64,000 nt of DNA from CAWIVH01 sp963839475 (GTDB taxonomy: Bacteria; Acidobacteriota; UBA6911), in assembly GCA_963839475.1 (NCBI GenBank), contig CAWIVH010000015.1, positions 186,001 to 250,000 of the forward strand, read 5' to 3'. Shown piece by piece: positions 1-6,571 of the stretch (positions are counted from its first letter, which is position 1; each line of letters opens with the position of its first letter). The translations under genes and the position numbers were made by a program. Under the pieces are notes generated by a model, which searched no databases, was not told the origin of the DNA, and saw only the letters and a program-made list of their open reading frames with translations.

Positions 1-65
1 GCAGCTTCAGCGCCGGAATTCATCCTCAAGGTTTCTGCCAGATAGTGCTTGAGCTTTTGCGTCAC
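1..65 (-). CDS. partial ORF running off the left edge
   Basis: A minus-strand reading frame opens at a GTG (65-63) that overlaps the TGA of the preceding small ORF in a GTGA arrangement, and it stays open to the window edge. The visible residues begin MTQKLKHYLAETLRM. I do not recognise a family. The tight overlap with the ORF before it is the only support. It could also be the continuation of that ORF after a frameshift. Confidence 0.3.
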   Translation of the reverse strand, partial: MTQKLKHYLAETLRMNSGAEA

Positions 66-175
66 GACTCCAGGGCAGCCGTCTCCATGGCCGCGATGAC
101 GCTCGTCGTGAAAGAAAGGAGCTCATTTTCAAGCGTTTCATTGGCTTCCGGGAGCGCCGGCCGGCAAGGCTTCAT
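62..175 (-). CDS. small 37-aa ORF, possible small acidic protein
   Basis: This short minus-strand ORF starts at an ATG that shares its first A with the TAA stop of the membrane protein upstream (TAATG overlap) and ends at TGA 64-62. The product is rich in Glu, Ala and Ser (LPEANETLENELL..., IAAMETAALES) and would be helical. No family recognised. The chained overlaps on both sides suggest a translationally coupled string of small genes, but the ORF may equally be one piece of a frameshifted longer gene. Confidence 0.3.
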   Translation of the reverse strand: MKPCRPALPEANETLENELLSFTTSVIAAMETAALES

Positions 176-567
176 TACTGGCTGCCGGAGAAGATGCCCG
201 CATCGGCACTCTTGCCCTGAGCGGAAGGATTCTTTTCCCGATTAGATCCGGCCTGCGGCGCGACCGCATTATCTTTCTCGATCACCACGACCCGCCGGTC
301 GATCTGCCTCAGCTTGTCTTCGACCTTCGTCAGGTCCGAATGCGCCGTCACGCGCCTTTCATCGCCGATCTCCGACCCGGCTTCGAGCCGGCTGATCCTC
401 CGCTCGAGCGATGCCCGGTCGGTCATCCACCACACAAAAACGAGGAGCGGGGGAGAAAGCGTTGCCAGGAGCCACCATGCTGTGGGGTAACCGTGGGCAA
501 TGCCATTGTAGAGGGCAAGCAGCACTGCTACTCCCCAAAGGCACGCGACAAAAATCCTGGGTGTCAT
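175..567 (-). CDS. small two-TM membrane protein with coiled-coil tail
   Basis: A 130-residue protein. The start ATG at 567 is preceded by an AAAGGAAAAG ribosome-binding site, so an upstream ATG at 597 is less likely. The N-terminal half holds two hydrophobic stretches (about residues 5-22 and 29-48), separated by a short His/Tyr-containing loop. The C-terminal half is charged and heptad-like (RRISRLEAGS..., KVEDKLRQIDRRV), so it probably forms a cytoplasmic coiled coil, and it ends in a low-complexity Gln/Ser/Lys tail. I do not recognise the family. It reads leftward, and its stop overlaps the start of a 37-aa ORF, which suggests coupling. Confidence 0.6.
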   Translation of the reverse strand: MTPRIFVACLWGVAVLLALYNGIAHGYPTAWWLLATLSPPLLVFVWWMTDRASLERRISRLEAGSEIGDERRVTAHSDLTKVEDKLRQIDRRVVVIEKDNAVAPQAGSNREKNPSAQGKSADAGIFSGSQ

Positions 568-631
568 AATCTTTTCCTTTTTGAGGTCGCGGCGCATTCA
601 GTTGCTGGGCAAATCGCAGCGTTGTTGTATG

Positions 632-790
632 GGTCCCTTTCGGGATCACGACAATTCCCGACTCGCTAATGGGGAAGCGCCTGGCCTCCTCCTCGTCATA
701 ACCGGCTTCAGTTTCAACCCCACGGGATCTAATAAGGACCGCCCGGCTTTCCTGGTTTTCAATGAAGATGATGTGAACGCTGGAAGCCCC
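632..790 (-). pseudogene. remnant of a glucose-1-phosphate adenylyltransferase C-terminus (glgC-like)
   Basis: Directly after the stop of the STAS gene, the same minus-strand frame encodes about 50 residues with no start codon of their own. They contain GVETEAGYDEEEARRF followed by ISESGIVVIPKGT. This resembles the conserved end of GlgC-type ADP-glucose pyrophosphorylases, where a beta-helix is followed by an E/D-rich stretch, RRF and a SGIVVxxKG strand. The nucleotidyltransferase domain is absent. The call rests on similarity seen by eye over a short stretch and is tentative. The rest of the 570-800 gap holds nothing else I recognise. Confidence 0.45.
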
Positions 791-802
791 AATTTCCCGC
801 CG

Positions 803-1141
803 TTACGCAAAGCTGGCGACCGCGAGTTGCTCATCTTCATAAACCTGGAATACGGTTAAAAGCTTGGTTATCACCAGGAGATCCATTGTCTTCTTGGTGA
901 GATTGAGAAGCTTCAGCTGCTGTCCCTGATTGGTGACCGTCGTATACGTTCGCACCAATTCCCCGATTCCTGAGCTGTCGATATAGTTCACGTCGTTCAT
1001 GTTCAGGACGATTTTCTTTCCGCCGTTTTGCATCAAATCATTAATGGTATAGCGAATGGTCTTGGTGGCATCCCCCAGGGTGATATTGCCATCGATGTCC
1101 AGAATATGGACATCCCCAACGGTGCGGGTGTGAATTTTCAT
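803..1141 (-). CDS. STAS-domain anti-sigma factor antagonist
   Basis: A 112-residue single-domain STAS protein of the SpoIIAA/RsbV type. Such proteins bind an anti-sigma kinase and release a sigma factor, and they are switched off by phosphorylation of a conserved serine. The motif NYIDSSGIGELV (around residue 55) contains the expected D-S-S-G site, and the flanking ILDIDGNITLGDA strand fits the family. The start at 1141 is set by an AGGAGG site seven bases upstream; a longer frame to 1222 lacks support. No kinase or phosphatase partner is adjacent, so the partner must be encoded elsewhere. Confidence 0.9.
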   Translation of the reverse strand: MKIHTRTVGDVHILDIDGNITLGDATKTIRYTINDLMQNGGKKIVLNMNDVNYIDSSGIGELVRTYTTVTNQGQQLKLLNLTKKTMDLLVITKLLTVFQVYEDEQLAVASFA

Positions 1142-1662
1142 AGTTGTCCTCCTGGACAATATTCTCTTAAAAAAGCAACGAGCTGGTTTGCGCCCGTCAT
1201 CGGCGGATTCAAACGCCCGCAACCCACTCTAAACCGGCTGCTTTGCTCGCCATACCATGCGCTTCAGTGGCGCATTTATGTGCCAGCCGGTATTCATCCG
1301 GCCTGTTTTCGCTTATACCGGACCGATCCAGACTGCTCCCGCCTGGCTCATGTCCGCCTTCAAAACATCCCTCGACACTTGCCGGATCCCCGGCCGGCCG
1401 GAAGGGATCCTCTCTTTATACTCCCGTCCTCTCCTCGCCGTCAGGTCAGTAATGCTCTCATACATGGTCAATTTTGCTCATATCCGAATGTGAGCCTTTT
1501 TGACCACATGTGAGAGCAAAACAGAACGGACACGCGGTTTGTTTCCAAGGTATAAAAAATCCTGAGTTGTCTTTTTGAGAATGGGCCACGCTCACTCTGA
1601 ATGTCAGATTCAGCGTCCGAAAGCCCGGAACCTCCATTTCTTGCATCCATCAAGGGGGAAAC
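1142..1662. other. intergenic, no gene recognised
   Basis: About 520 bases upstream of both the STAS gene and the small basic gene. I see no convincing coding sequence, tRNA or known RNA motif. Around 1471-1516 there is an imperfect inverted repeat (TTTTGCTC ... GAGCAAAA) whose role is unknown. Confidence 0.4.
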
Positions 1663-1794
1663 GTGTCGGCAAAAAACGGTGACAGATCCCGATCCGCGAA
1701 GCAGCGGAAGGACAAACTGCTGCGGCGGAAACGGCTGAGAGAACAAAGGAAAGCAATGATCCCTGCGGTTGAAGGCGGCCCGGTCCAGTCGTGA
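1663..1794 (+). CDS. 43-aa strongly basic small protein
   Basis: A GTG-initiated frame with a strong AGGGGGA ribosome-binding site just upstream (1653-1659) ends at TGA 1792-1794. The product begins MSAKNGDRSRSAKQRKD and continues with a dense Arg/Lys helix (LLRRKRLREQRKAM). Small proteins of this general make-up, with a Lys/Arg-rich helix after a S-x-x-x-G-D-x-x-R start, are common unannotated ORFs. A nucleic-acid or ribosome-associated role is only an inference from charge. It sits about 80 bases before groES on the same strand and could be in its leader transcript. Confidence 0.55.
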   Translation: MSAKNGDRSRSAKQRKDKLLRRKRLREQRKAMIPAVEGGPVQS

Positions 1795-1877
1795 TCCTGG
1801 CAACACGCGACAACATAGAGACTGTCTTCCTTGCGCATTTAGGATGATTTTTCTCTTTCAGATAGGAGGTTCGGGAA

Positions 1878-2171
1878 ATGAATGTGAGACCTTTGCACGA
1901 TCGAGTGCTATTGAGACGGATTGAGGAAAAAGAATCGGTGAAGGGTGGAATCATCATTCCGGACACCGCGAAAGAAAAACCGACCGAGGGGGATGTGATA
2001 TCCGTCGGACCGGGAAAGATGATGGAGGACGGCACGCGCTCGCCCATGGATGTGAAAGCCGGCGACCGGGTGTTGATCGGAAAATATGCCGGAACCGAGA
2101 TCAAGGTTGACGACCAGGAATTCGTGATCATGAGGGAAGAGGAGATCCTGGCAGTCCTGAAAAAGAGATGA
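1878..2171 (+). CDS. groES: GroES co-chaperonin
   Basis: A 97-residue Cpn10. It caps the GroEL ring and closes the folding chamber in the cytoplasm. The sequence carries the typical N-terminus (MNVRPLHDRVLLRR), the mobile-loop region KGGIIIPDTAKEKP, the GKYAGTEI segment and the closing EEEILAVL. Length is normal for the family. An AGGAGG site lies about nine bases before the ATG. groEL follows after 64 bases on the same strand, so the two form the usual operon. I see no CIRCE inverted repeat upstream, so HrcA control is not indicated. Confidence 0.98.
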   Translation: MNVRPLHDRVLLRRIEEKESVKGGIIIPDTAKEKPTEGDVISVGPGKMMEDGTRSPMDVKAGDRVLIGKYAGTEIKVDDQEFVIMREEEILAVLKKR

Positions 2172-2235
2172 ACGCCTTCCGCTTGATCGGGAATTGAAAT
2201 CAATCAGGGATACGGAAGACAGGGAGTGAGGGGTT

Positions 2236-3861
2236 ATGGCGAAGGAGATTGTACAGGGCGAACGGTCGCGTCAGGCATTGTTGCACGGGGTTAATCAGCT
2301 TGCGGATGCAGTAAAAATCACGCTGGGCCCGAAGGGTCGGAATGTAGTCCTGGGCAAAAAGTTCGGATCCCCGCTGATTACCAAGGACGGGGTCACGGTA
2401 GCAAAGGAAATCGAACTGAAAGGCGTTCAGGAGAACATGGGAGCGCAGATGGTGCGGGAGGTGGCTTCCAAGACCTCCGATGTAGCCGGGGATGGAACGA
2501 CCACCGCGACCGTCCTGGCCCAGGCCATTTTCCGCGACGGGGTGAAAAACGTAGCCGCGGGTGCCAATCCGATGGGGCTGAAGCGCGGGATCGAGCGAGC
2601 TGTGGAGGGGGCTGTAGCGGAGCTCAAGAAACTCAGCAAACCGGTAACGGGCGAGATGATTGCCCAGGTCGCATCGGTTTCGGCGAACAACGATAAAACC
2701 ATCGGTGCAATCATAGCCGAGGCGATGAGCAAGGTCGGCAAGGACGGCGTGATTACGGTAGAAGAAGCAAAGTCCATCGAAACTACGATGGAAGTGGTGG
2801 AAGGCATGCAGCTCGACCGGGGGTACCTGTCTCCCTATTTTGTGACTGATCCCGAGCGGATGGAAGTGCAGCTGAACGATTGCTTGATTCTGCTGCAGGA
2901 GAAAAAAATAAGTTCGATGAAGGACATATTGCCGGTATTAGAGCAGATTGCCAGGAGCGGCAGGCCCCTCCTGATCATTGCAGAAGATATCGAAGGCGAG
3001 GCGCTGGCGACACTGGTAGTAAACAAGCTCCGCGGGACATTGTCCTCGGCAGCCATAAAGGCGCCTGGATTCGGCGACCGGCGCAAGGCGATGTTGGAAG
3101 ACATCGCGATAGTGACCGGCGGCAAGGTGATTTCCGAGGATCTGGGGATCAAGCTCGAGAATGTGGGCCTGGAGGAGCTGGGAAGTGCCAAGAAGATCGT
3201 GATCGACAAAGACACCACGACGATCATCGAGGGTGCCGGGAAACATTCCGACATCGAAGGCCGGGTAAAGCAGTTGCGGGTGCAGATCGAGGCAACCACT
3301 TCGGACTACGATCGCGAGAAACTTCAGGAGCGCCTGGCGAAGCTTGTGGGCGGCGTGGCGGTGATCCATGTAGGAGCCGCAACCGAAACCGAGCTGAAGG
3401 AGAAAAAAGCGCGGGTAGAAGATGCCATGCACGCGACCCGTGCGGCGGTGGAGGAAGGGATTGTGCCGGGCGGAGGCGTGGCTTTGCTGCGTTGCGTGTC
3501 GGCGGTGGAAAAAATAAAACTGGAAGGGGACGAAGCCATCGGGCGAAACATCCTCCGCCGTGCCCTCGAGGAGCCGTTACGGCAGATTGTGTGCAACTCC
3601 GGACTTGAAGGAGCGGTGGTTCTGGAGAAGGTGCTCCGGAGCAAGGACGCGAATTTCGGATTTAATGCCGAGACGGAAACCTACGAGGATCTCGTGGCCG
3701 CAGGGGTTATCGATCCGACAAAGGTGACACGGACAGCCCTGCAGAATGCCGCTTCGATCGCAGCACTGCTCCTGACAACCGAGGCTTTGGTTTCTGAAAT
3801 CAGGGAAAACGGCAAAACACCCGCCATGCCCCGGGGTGGCGGCATGGACGATATGTATTGA
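2236..3861 (+). CDS. groEL: GroEL 60-kDa chaperonin
   Basis: A 541-residue Cpn60, full length. It forms the tetradecameric ATP-driven folding ring with GroES. It has the N-terminal ATP-binding loop LGPKGRNVVLG (about 30-40), the GDGTTT nucleotide/catalytic motif at 85-90, the apical domain in the middle, and the VPGGGVAL motif near 412-420. The C-terminal tail is short, ending GGGMDDMY instead of a long GGM repeat. It is the second gene of the groES-groEL unit, and an SPFH gene begins 32 bases after its stop, which suggests one longer transcript. Confidence 0.98.
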   Translation: MAKEIVQGERSRQALLHGVNQLADAVKITLGPKGRNVVLGKKFGSPLITKDGVTVAKEIELKGVQENMGAQMVREVASKTSDVAGDGTTTATVLAQAIFRDGVKNVAAGANPMGLKRGIERAVEGAVAELKKLSKPVTGEMIAQVASVSANNDKTIGAIIAEAMSKVGKDGVITVEEAKSIETTMEVVEGMQLDRGYLSPYFVTDPERMEVQLNDCLILLQEKKISSMKDILPVLEQIARSGRPLLIIAEDIEGEALATLVVNKLRGTLSSAAIKAPGFGDRRKAMLEDIAIVTGGKVISEDLGIKLENVGLEELGSAKKIVIDKDTTTIIEGAGKHSDIEGRVKQLRVQIEATTSDYDREKLQERLAKLVGGVAVIHVGAATETELKEKKARVEDAMHATRAAVEEGIVPGGGVALLRCVSAVEKIKLEGDEAIGRNILRRALEEPLRQIVCNSGLEGAVVLEKVLRSKDANFGFNAETETYEDLVAAGVIDPTKVTRTALQNAASIAALLLTTEALVSEIRENGKTPAMPRGGGMDDMY

Positions 3862-3893
3862 ACCGCCCGCCTCCGGCGATCAAAGGAGACGAT

Positions 3894-4694
3894 ATGAACT
3901 ATGAACTCTCGAGCCTGAAAACAGCTGGCCGAGCAGTCAGGTGGCTTTTGACCGGAGTTCTGCTTTTCCTGTTTGGCCTGGGCACTTTTGGAACGGTCAA
4001 CTACGGGGAACGCGGGATCTTGCTTCGATTCGGAGCAGTCACGGGGACAGTGAAGAACGAAGGGCTTTATTTCAAGATCCCGCTCATCGACCGAGTCGAA
4101 ATCCTCGATATCAAAACCAAGAAAAGCGAGGTTGATGCCGACGCCTCCACCAAGGATCTGCAGATGGTGACATCCAAGGTGGCCTTGAATTACCACATCA
4201 ATCCGACCGGCATTGCTCAGTTCTTTCAAAAATTCGGAAATGCTTTCGAATCCAATGTGCTGGATCCCGGGCTTCAGGAAATATTGAAAGCCGTTACCGC
4301 ACGTTATACCGCGGAAGAGGTCATCACAAAGCGTGAGCAGGTGCGCGAAGATACAAACACGCTGTTAAGAGAACGATTTCTCCCGCAGGGCATGGTGATT
4401 GATGGGCTGAATATCGTCAATTTTCACTTTTCAAAAGTATTTAACGATGCCATCGAAGCCAAGGTCACTGCAGAGCAAAATGCCTTGGCGGCCAAAAATA
4501 AGTTGGAACAGGTGAAATTCGAAGCCCAGCAGATGGTTGAAGCCGCGAACGGTAAGGCCAAAGCGATTCAAGTCGAAGCGTCGGCGATCGCAAACAATCC
4601 GCTGGTTCTTCAGCTCAGGGCGCTGGAAAAGTGGAACGGCATTTTGCCTCAATATGTAGGTTCCGGATCGATACCCTTTATTCAAATAAAGTAA
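3894..4694 (+). CDS. SPFH/prohibitin-family membrane protein
   Basis: A 266-residue prohibitin/HflC-like protein. The ATG at 3894 has an AAAGGAG site; an upstream in-frame ATG overlapping groEL has none. One N-terminal membrane anchor (about residues 13-37) is followed by the SPFH/Band-7 core (NYGERGILLRFGAV..., LDIKTKKSEVDADASTKD) and an Ala/Glu/Lys-rich coiled coil (EAKVTAEQNALAAKNKLEQ). Family members form large membrane rings or microdomains and often regulate FtsH-type proteases. Its position 32 bases behind groEL suggests co-expression with the chaperonin under stress, which is inference. No ftsH or partner hflK gene is visible nearby. Confidence 0.88.
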   Translation: MNYELSSLKTAGRAVRWLLTGVLLFLFGLGTFGTVNYGERGILLRFGAVTGTVKNEGLYFKIPLIDRVEILDIKTKKSEVDADASTKDLQMVTSKVALNYHINPTGIAQFFQKFGNAFESNVLDPGLQEILKAVTARYTAEEVITKREQVREDTNTLLRERFLPQGMVIDGLNIVNFHFSKVFNDAIEAKVTAEQNALAAKNKLEQVKFEAQQMVEAANGKAKAIQVEASAIANNPLVLQLRALEKWNGILPQYVGSGSIPFIQIK

Positions 4695-4957
4695 TACGCC
4701 GGCTTTCCCCAGTCTTCGCGCCCGTTGCCATTCCCGCGCCTTGTATGACGGGAATTGGAAATAGTTTCTACTGCCGCTTTACGCCCAAAACGCTCCGCTG
4801 CTGGCAATTCCTCTCGCGAGCAATCTTGACCATCCACCTGAGCAATAGGGAACAGACACGCCGACAGCTGCATTAGTAAAATAACCTCAGGGGCGCTTTT
4901 CTGGGAAGTAGACGAATTCTGCATCGATGGGTTTGCAGTCGATGAGCAGGAGGTGTT

Positions 4958-5194
4958 ATGAACGCCTGCAGCTTTGACAGACTTTTGCTGTTCATTGACA
5001 GGAGATTAGATCTGAATGGGCAGCTGGAGGTTTATGATCATCTGGATCGCTGCGACATATGCCGCGATGCTGTCTACCAGCTATCTCGCGACCGCGATGA
5101 AACCCTGTTCCTCCATCCCTCCTATCTAGAGGTTCGACCCTCCGCCCATCAACGCGCTTTGCCATGCTCAGGCTCTAACGGATCCATTCGATAA
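4958..5194 (+). CDS. small zinc-finger (anti-sigma-like) protein
   Basis: A 78-residue soluble protein with a clear AGGAGG site six bases before the ATG. The motif YDHLDRCDIC provides the H-x3-C-x2-C signature of zinc-binding anti-sigma (zf-HC2) domains, preceded by the usual short helix with a conserved Asp (FIDRRLDLNGQLEVYDHL). No transmembrane segment follows, unlike typical membrane-bound anti-sigma factors, and no sigma factor gene lies next to it. The C-terminal third is basic and probably disordered. Confidence 0.7.
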   Translation: MNACSFDRLLLFIDRRLDLNGQLEVYDHLDRCDICRDAVYQLSRDRDETLFLHPSYLEVRPSAHQRALPCSGSNGSIR

Positions 5195-5517
5195 CCGTTC
5201 AATTGCCGGAATGTGCGCACCAACGCATTCGTGACCGCACCTTCAACCGCATTTGGAAAATATGTCCACCGTGTCTGGATGTTGAGCGCTCGATCCGGAG
5301 AGCCCCACCTCGGAAGCGGCCTGGATTCAACAGCTAGAAGCTGCAACAGAGGTCCTTTACGCCGCAGTTCCAGGAGCAATTCCAAGCAGCAGGCCTTTTC
5401 CCCCTGTCCACACCCTATTTAGAGCTATAATGAGGTGAAAAGACACAGCTCGGAGGATGGTTTTTTTCTAAACGGAACTGTGTGATATGGCGCAGTGGTG
5501 ACGCCAGCCCGCAAGGC
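5195..5517. other. intergenic, no gene recognised
   Basis: A gap of about 320 bases upstream of the Crp/Fnr gene without a supportable coding region. Its right end joins the dyad described separately at 5518-5535. Confidence 0.4.
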
Positions 5518-5535
5518 TGTGCCAAATCTGGCACA
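5518..5535. promoter_or_regulatory. perfect dyad upstream of the Crp/Fnr gene
   Basis: TGTGCCA and TGGCACA form a perfect 7-bp inverted repeat with a 4-bp spacer, about 48 bases before the start of the Crp/Fnr-type regulator. The outer TGTG...CACA resembles half-sites bound by proteins of this family, so it may be an autoregulatory operator. Binding is inference. Confidence 0.45.
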
Positions 5536-5582
5536 ATAGGATTTATGCCGGCGCTTTGCTTTTGCAGCCAGACGGGAATGTT

Positions 5583-6245
5583 ATGGCGGACAAAAAAGAC
5601 CAGCAGGTCGATTGGAATTCCATTCTCAATGGAATTACATACGGCAAGACGGTTATCGAGTACGGCGCAAACCGGAATATCTTCCGGCAAGGACAACCTG
5701 CAGATTCACTCTTTTACCTTCGCCAGGGCAAAGTGAAGCTCACGGTTACTTCCAATGACGGCAAGGAAGCGATCGTAGCGTTGTTGAACATCGGGGAGTT
5801 TTTCGGTGAAGGCTGTCTCGCGGGCCAAAAATCGCGTATGGCAACGGCGAATGCAGTAACGGATTGCACCCTCTATCGGATCGAACGATCGCTGATGACC
5901 CGCCTTCTCCACGACAGGCACGAGATTTCGGAATTGTTCGTTTCACATTTGCTCTCGCGGAACATTCGATATGAAGCGGATCTGGTTGACCAACTCTTCA
6001 ATTCGAGCGAAAAGCGCCTGGCACGCATTCTGCTGCTGCTTTCGCACTTCGGGAAGGAAAGCAGGGCGGAGCCGGTTCTTCCCCGGGTCAGCCAAGACGA
6101 CCTCGCTCAAATGGTCGGCACAACTCGGTCGCGAGTCAGCCACTTCATGAATAAATTCAGGAAGCTGGGCTTTATCGACTACAGTAGCAGCGGCGGTCTC
6201 ACGGTTCACAGCGGTCTTCTCAGCGTTGTCCTGCATGATACATAG
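5583..6245 (+). CDS. Crp/Fnr-family transcription regulator
   Basis: A 220-residue regulator. Residues about 25-110 form the cyclic-nucleotide-type beta-roll (YGANRNIFRQGQPADSLFYL, GEFFGEGCLAG), followed by the dimer helix and a winged HTH at about 169-198 (VSQDDLAQMVGTTRSRVSHF). Only two cysteines are present (78 and 95), so the N-terminal Fe-S cluster of true FNR is missing; the ligand is unknown. A frame extension to 5556 exists, but MADKK fits better. A truncated paralogue lies at 8158-8603 beyond the radical SAM gene. A dyad at 5518-5535 may be its own operator. Confidence 0.93.
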   Translation: MADKKDQQVDWNSILNGITYGKTVIEYGANRNIFRQGQPADSLFYLRQGKVKLTVTSNDGKEAIVALLNIGEFFGEGCLAGQKSRMATANAVTDCTLYRIERSLMTRLLHDRHEISELFVSHLLSRNIRYEADLVDQLFNSSEKRLARILLLLSHFGKESRAEPVLPRVSQDDLAQMVGTTRSRVSHFMNKFRKLGFIDYSSSGGLTVHSGLLSVVLHDT

Positions 6246-6571
6246 GCTTCCCGTGCGAATGCCCTCAGCAGCAGCTTGATGCGGCCAGCGAATAAAAATA
6301 CATCGAACCCAGAGCTTCTCGAATCCCGCGGGACCGGATACCGCCAGCGGCATTATTGCCCTCCGCGCCGCCCGTCGGCGTGCCATCCTTATGGACCCCC
6401 ACGCCAAAATGCATGAGGCGGGGCGGCACCAGCCGGCCTGCGATTTCTGTTCGCTTCATAAGCATGAGCAAAAGTGACCATACCTGTGTGCAATCCGGAA
6501 CACGCGCGCGCAACCAGTCAGGGTAGCCTCTCCATAGCGAAAAAACCATATTTGAGGCAATCGTTTCACCT
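6246..6571. other. intergenic, no gene recognised
   Basis: About 325 bases between the Crp/Fnr gene and the radical SAM gene. A 94-codon minus-strand frame covers most of it but shows no recognisable domain or ribosome-binding site. The stretch probably holds the promoter of the radical SAM gene. Confidence 0.4.

Noticed and set aside
1610..2203. Minus-strand ORF of 197 codons across groES
   Set aside because: It is the shadow of a certain gene on the plus strand.
6265..6549. Minus-strand ORF of 94 codons between the regulator and radical SAM genes
   Set aside because: No ribosome-binding site, no recognised domain; likely spurious.
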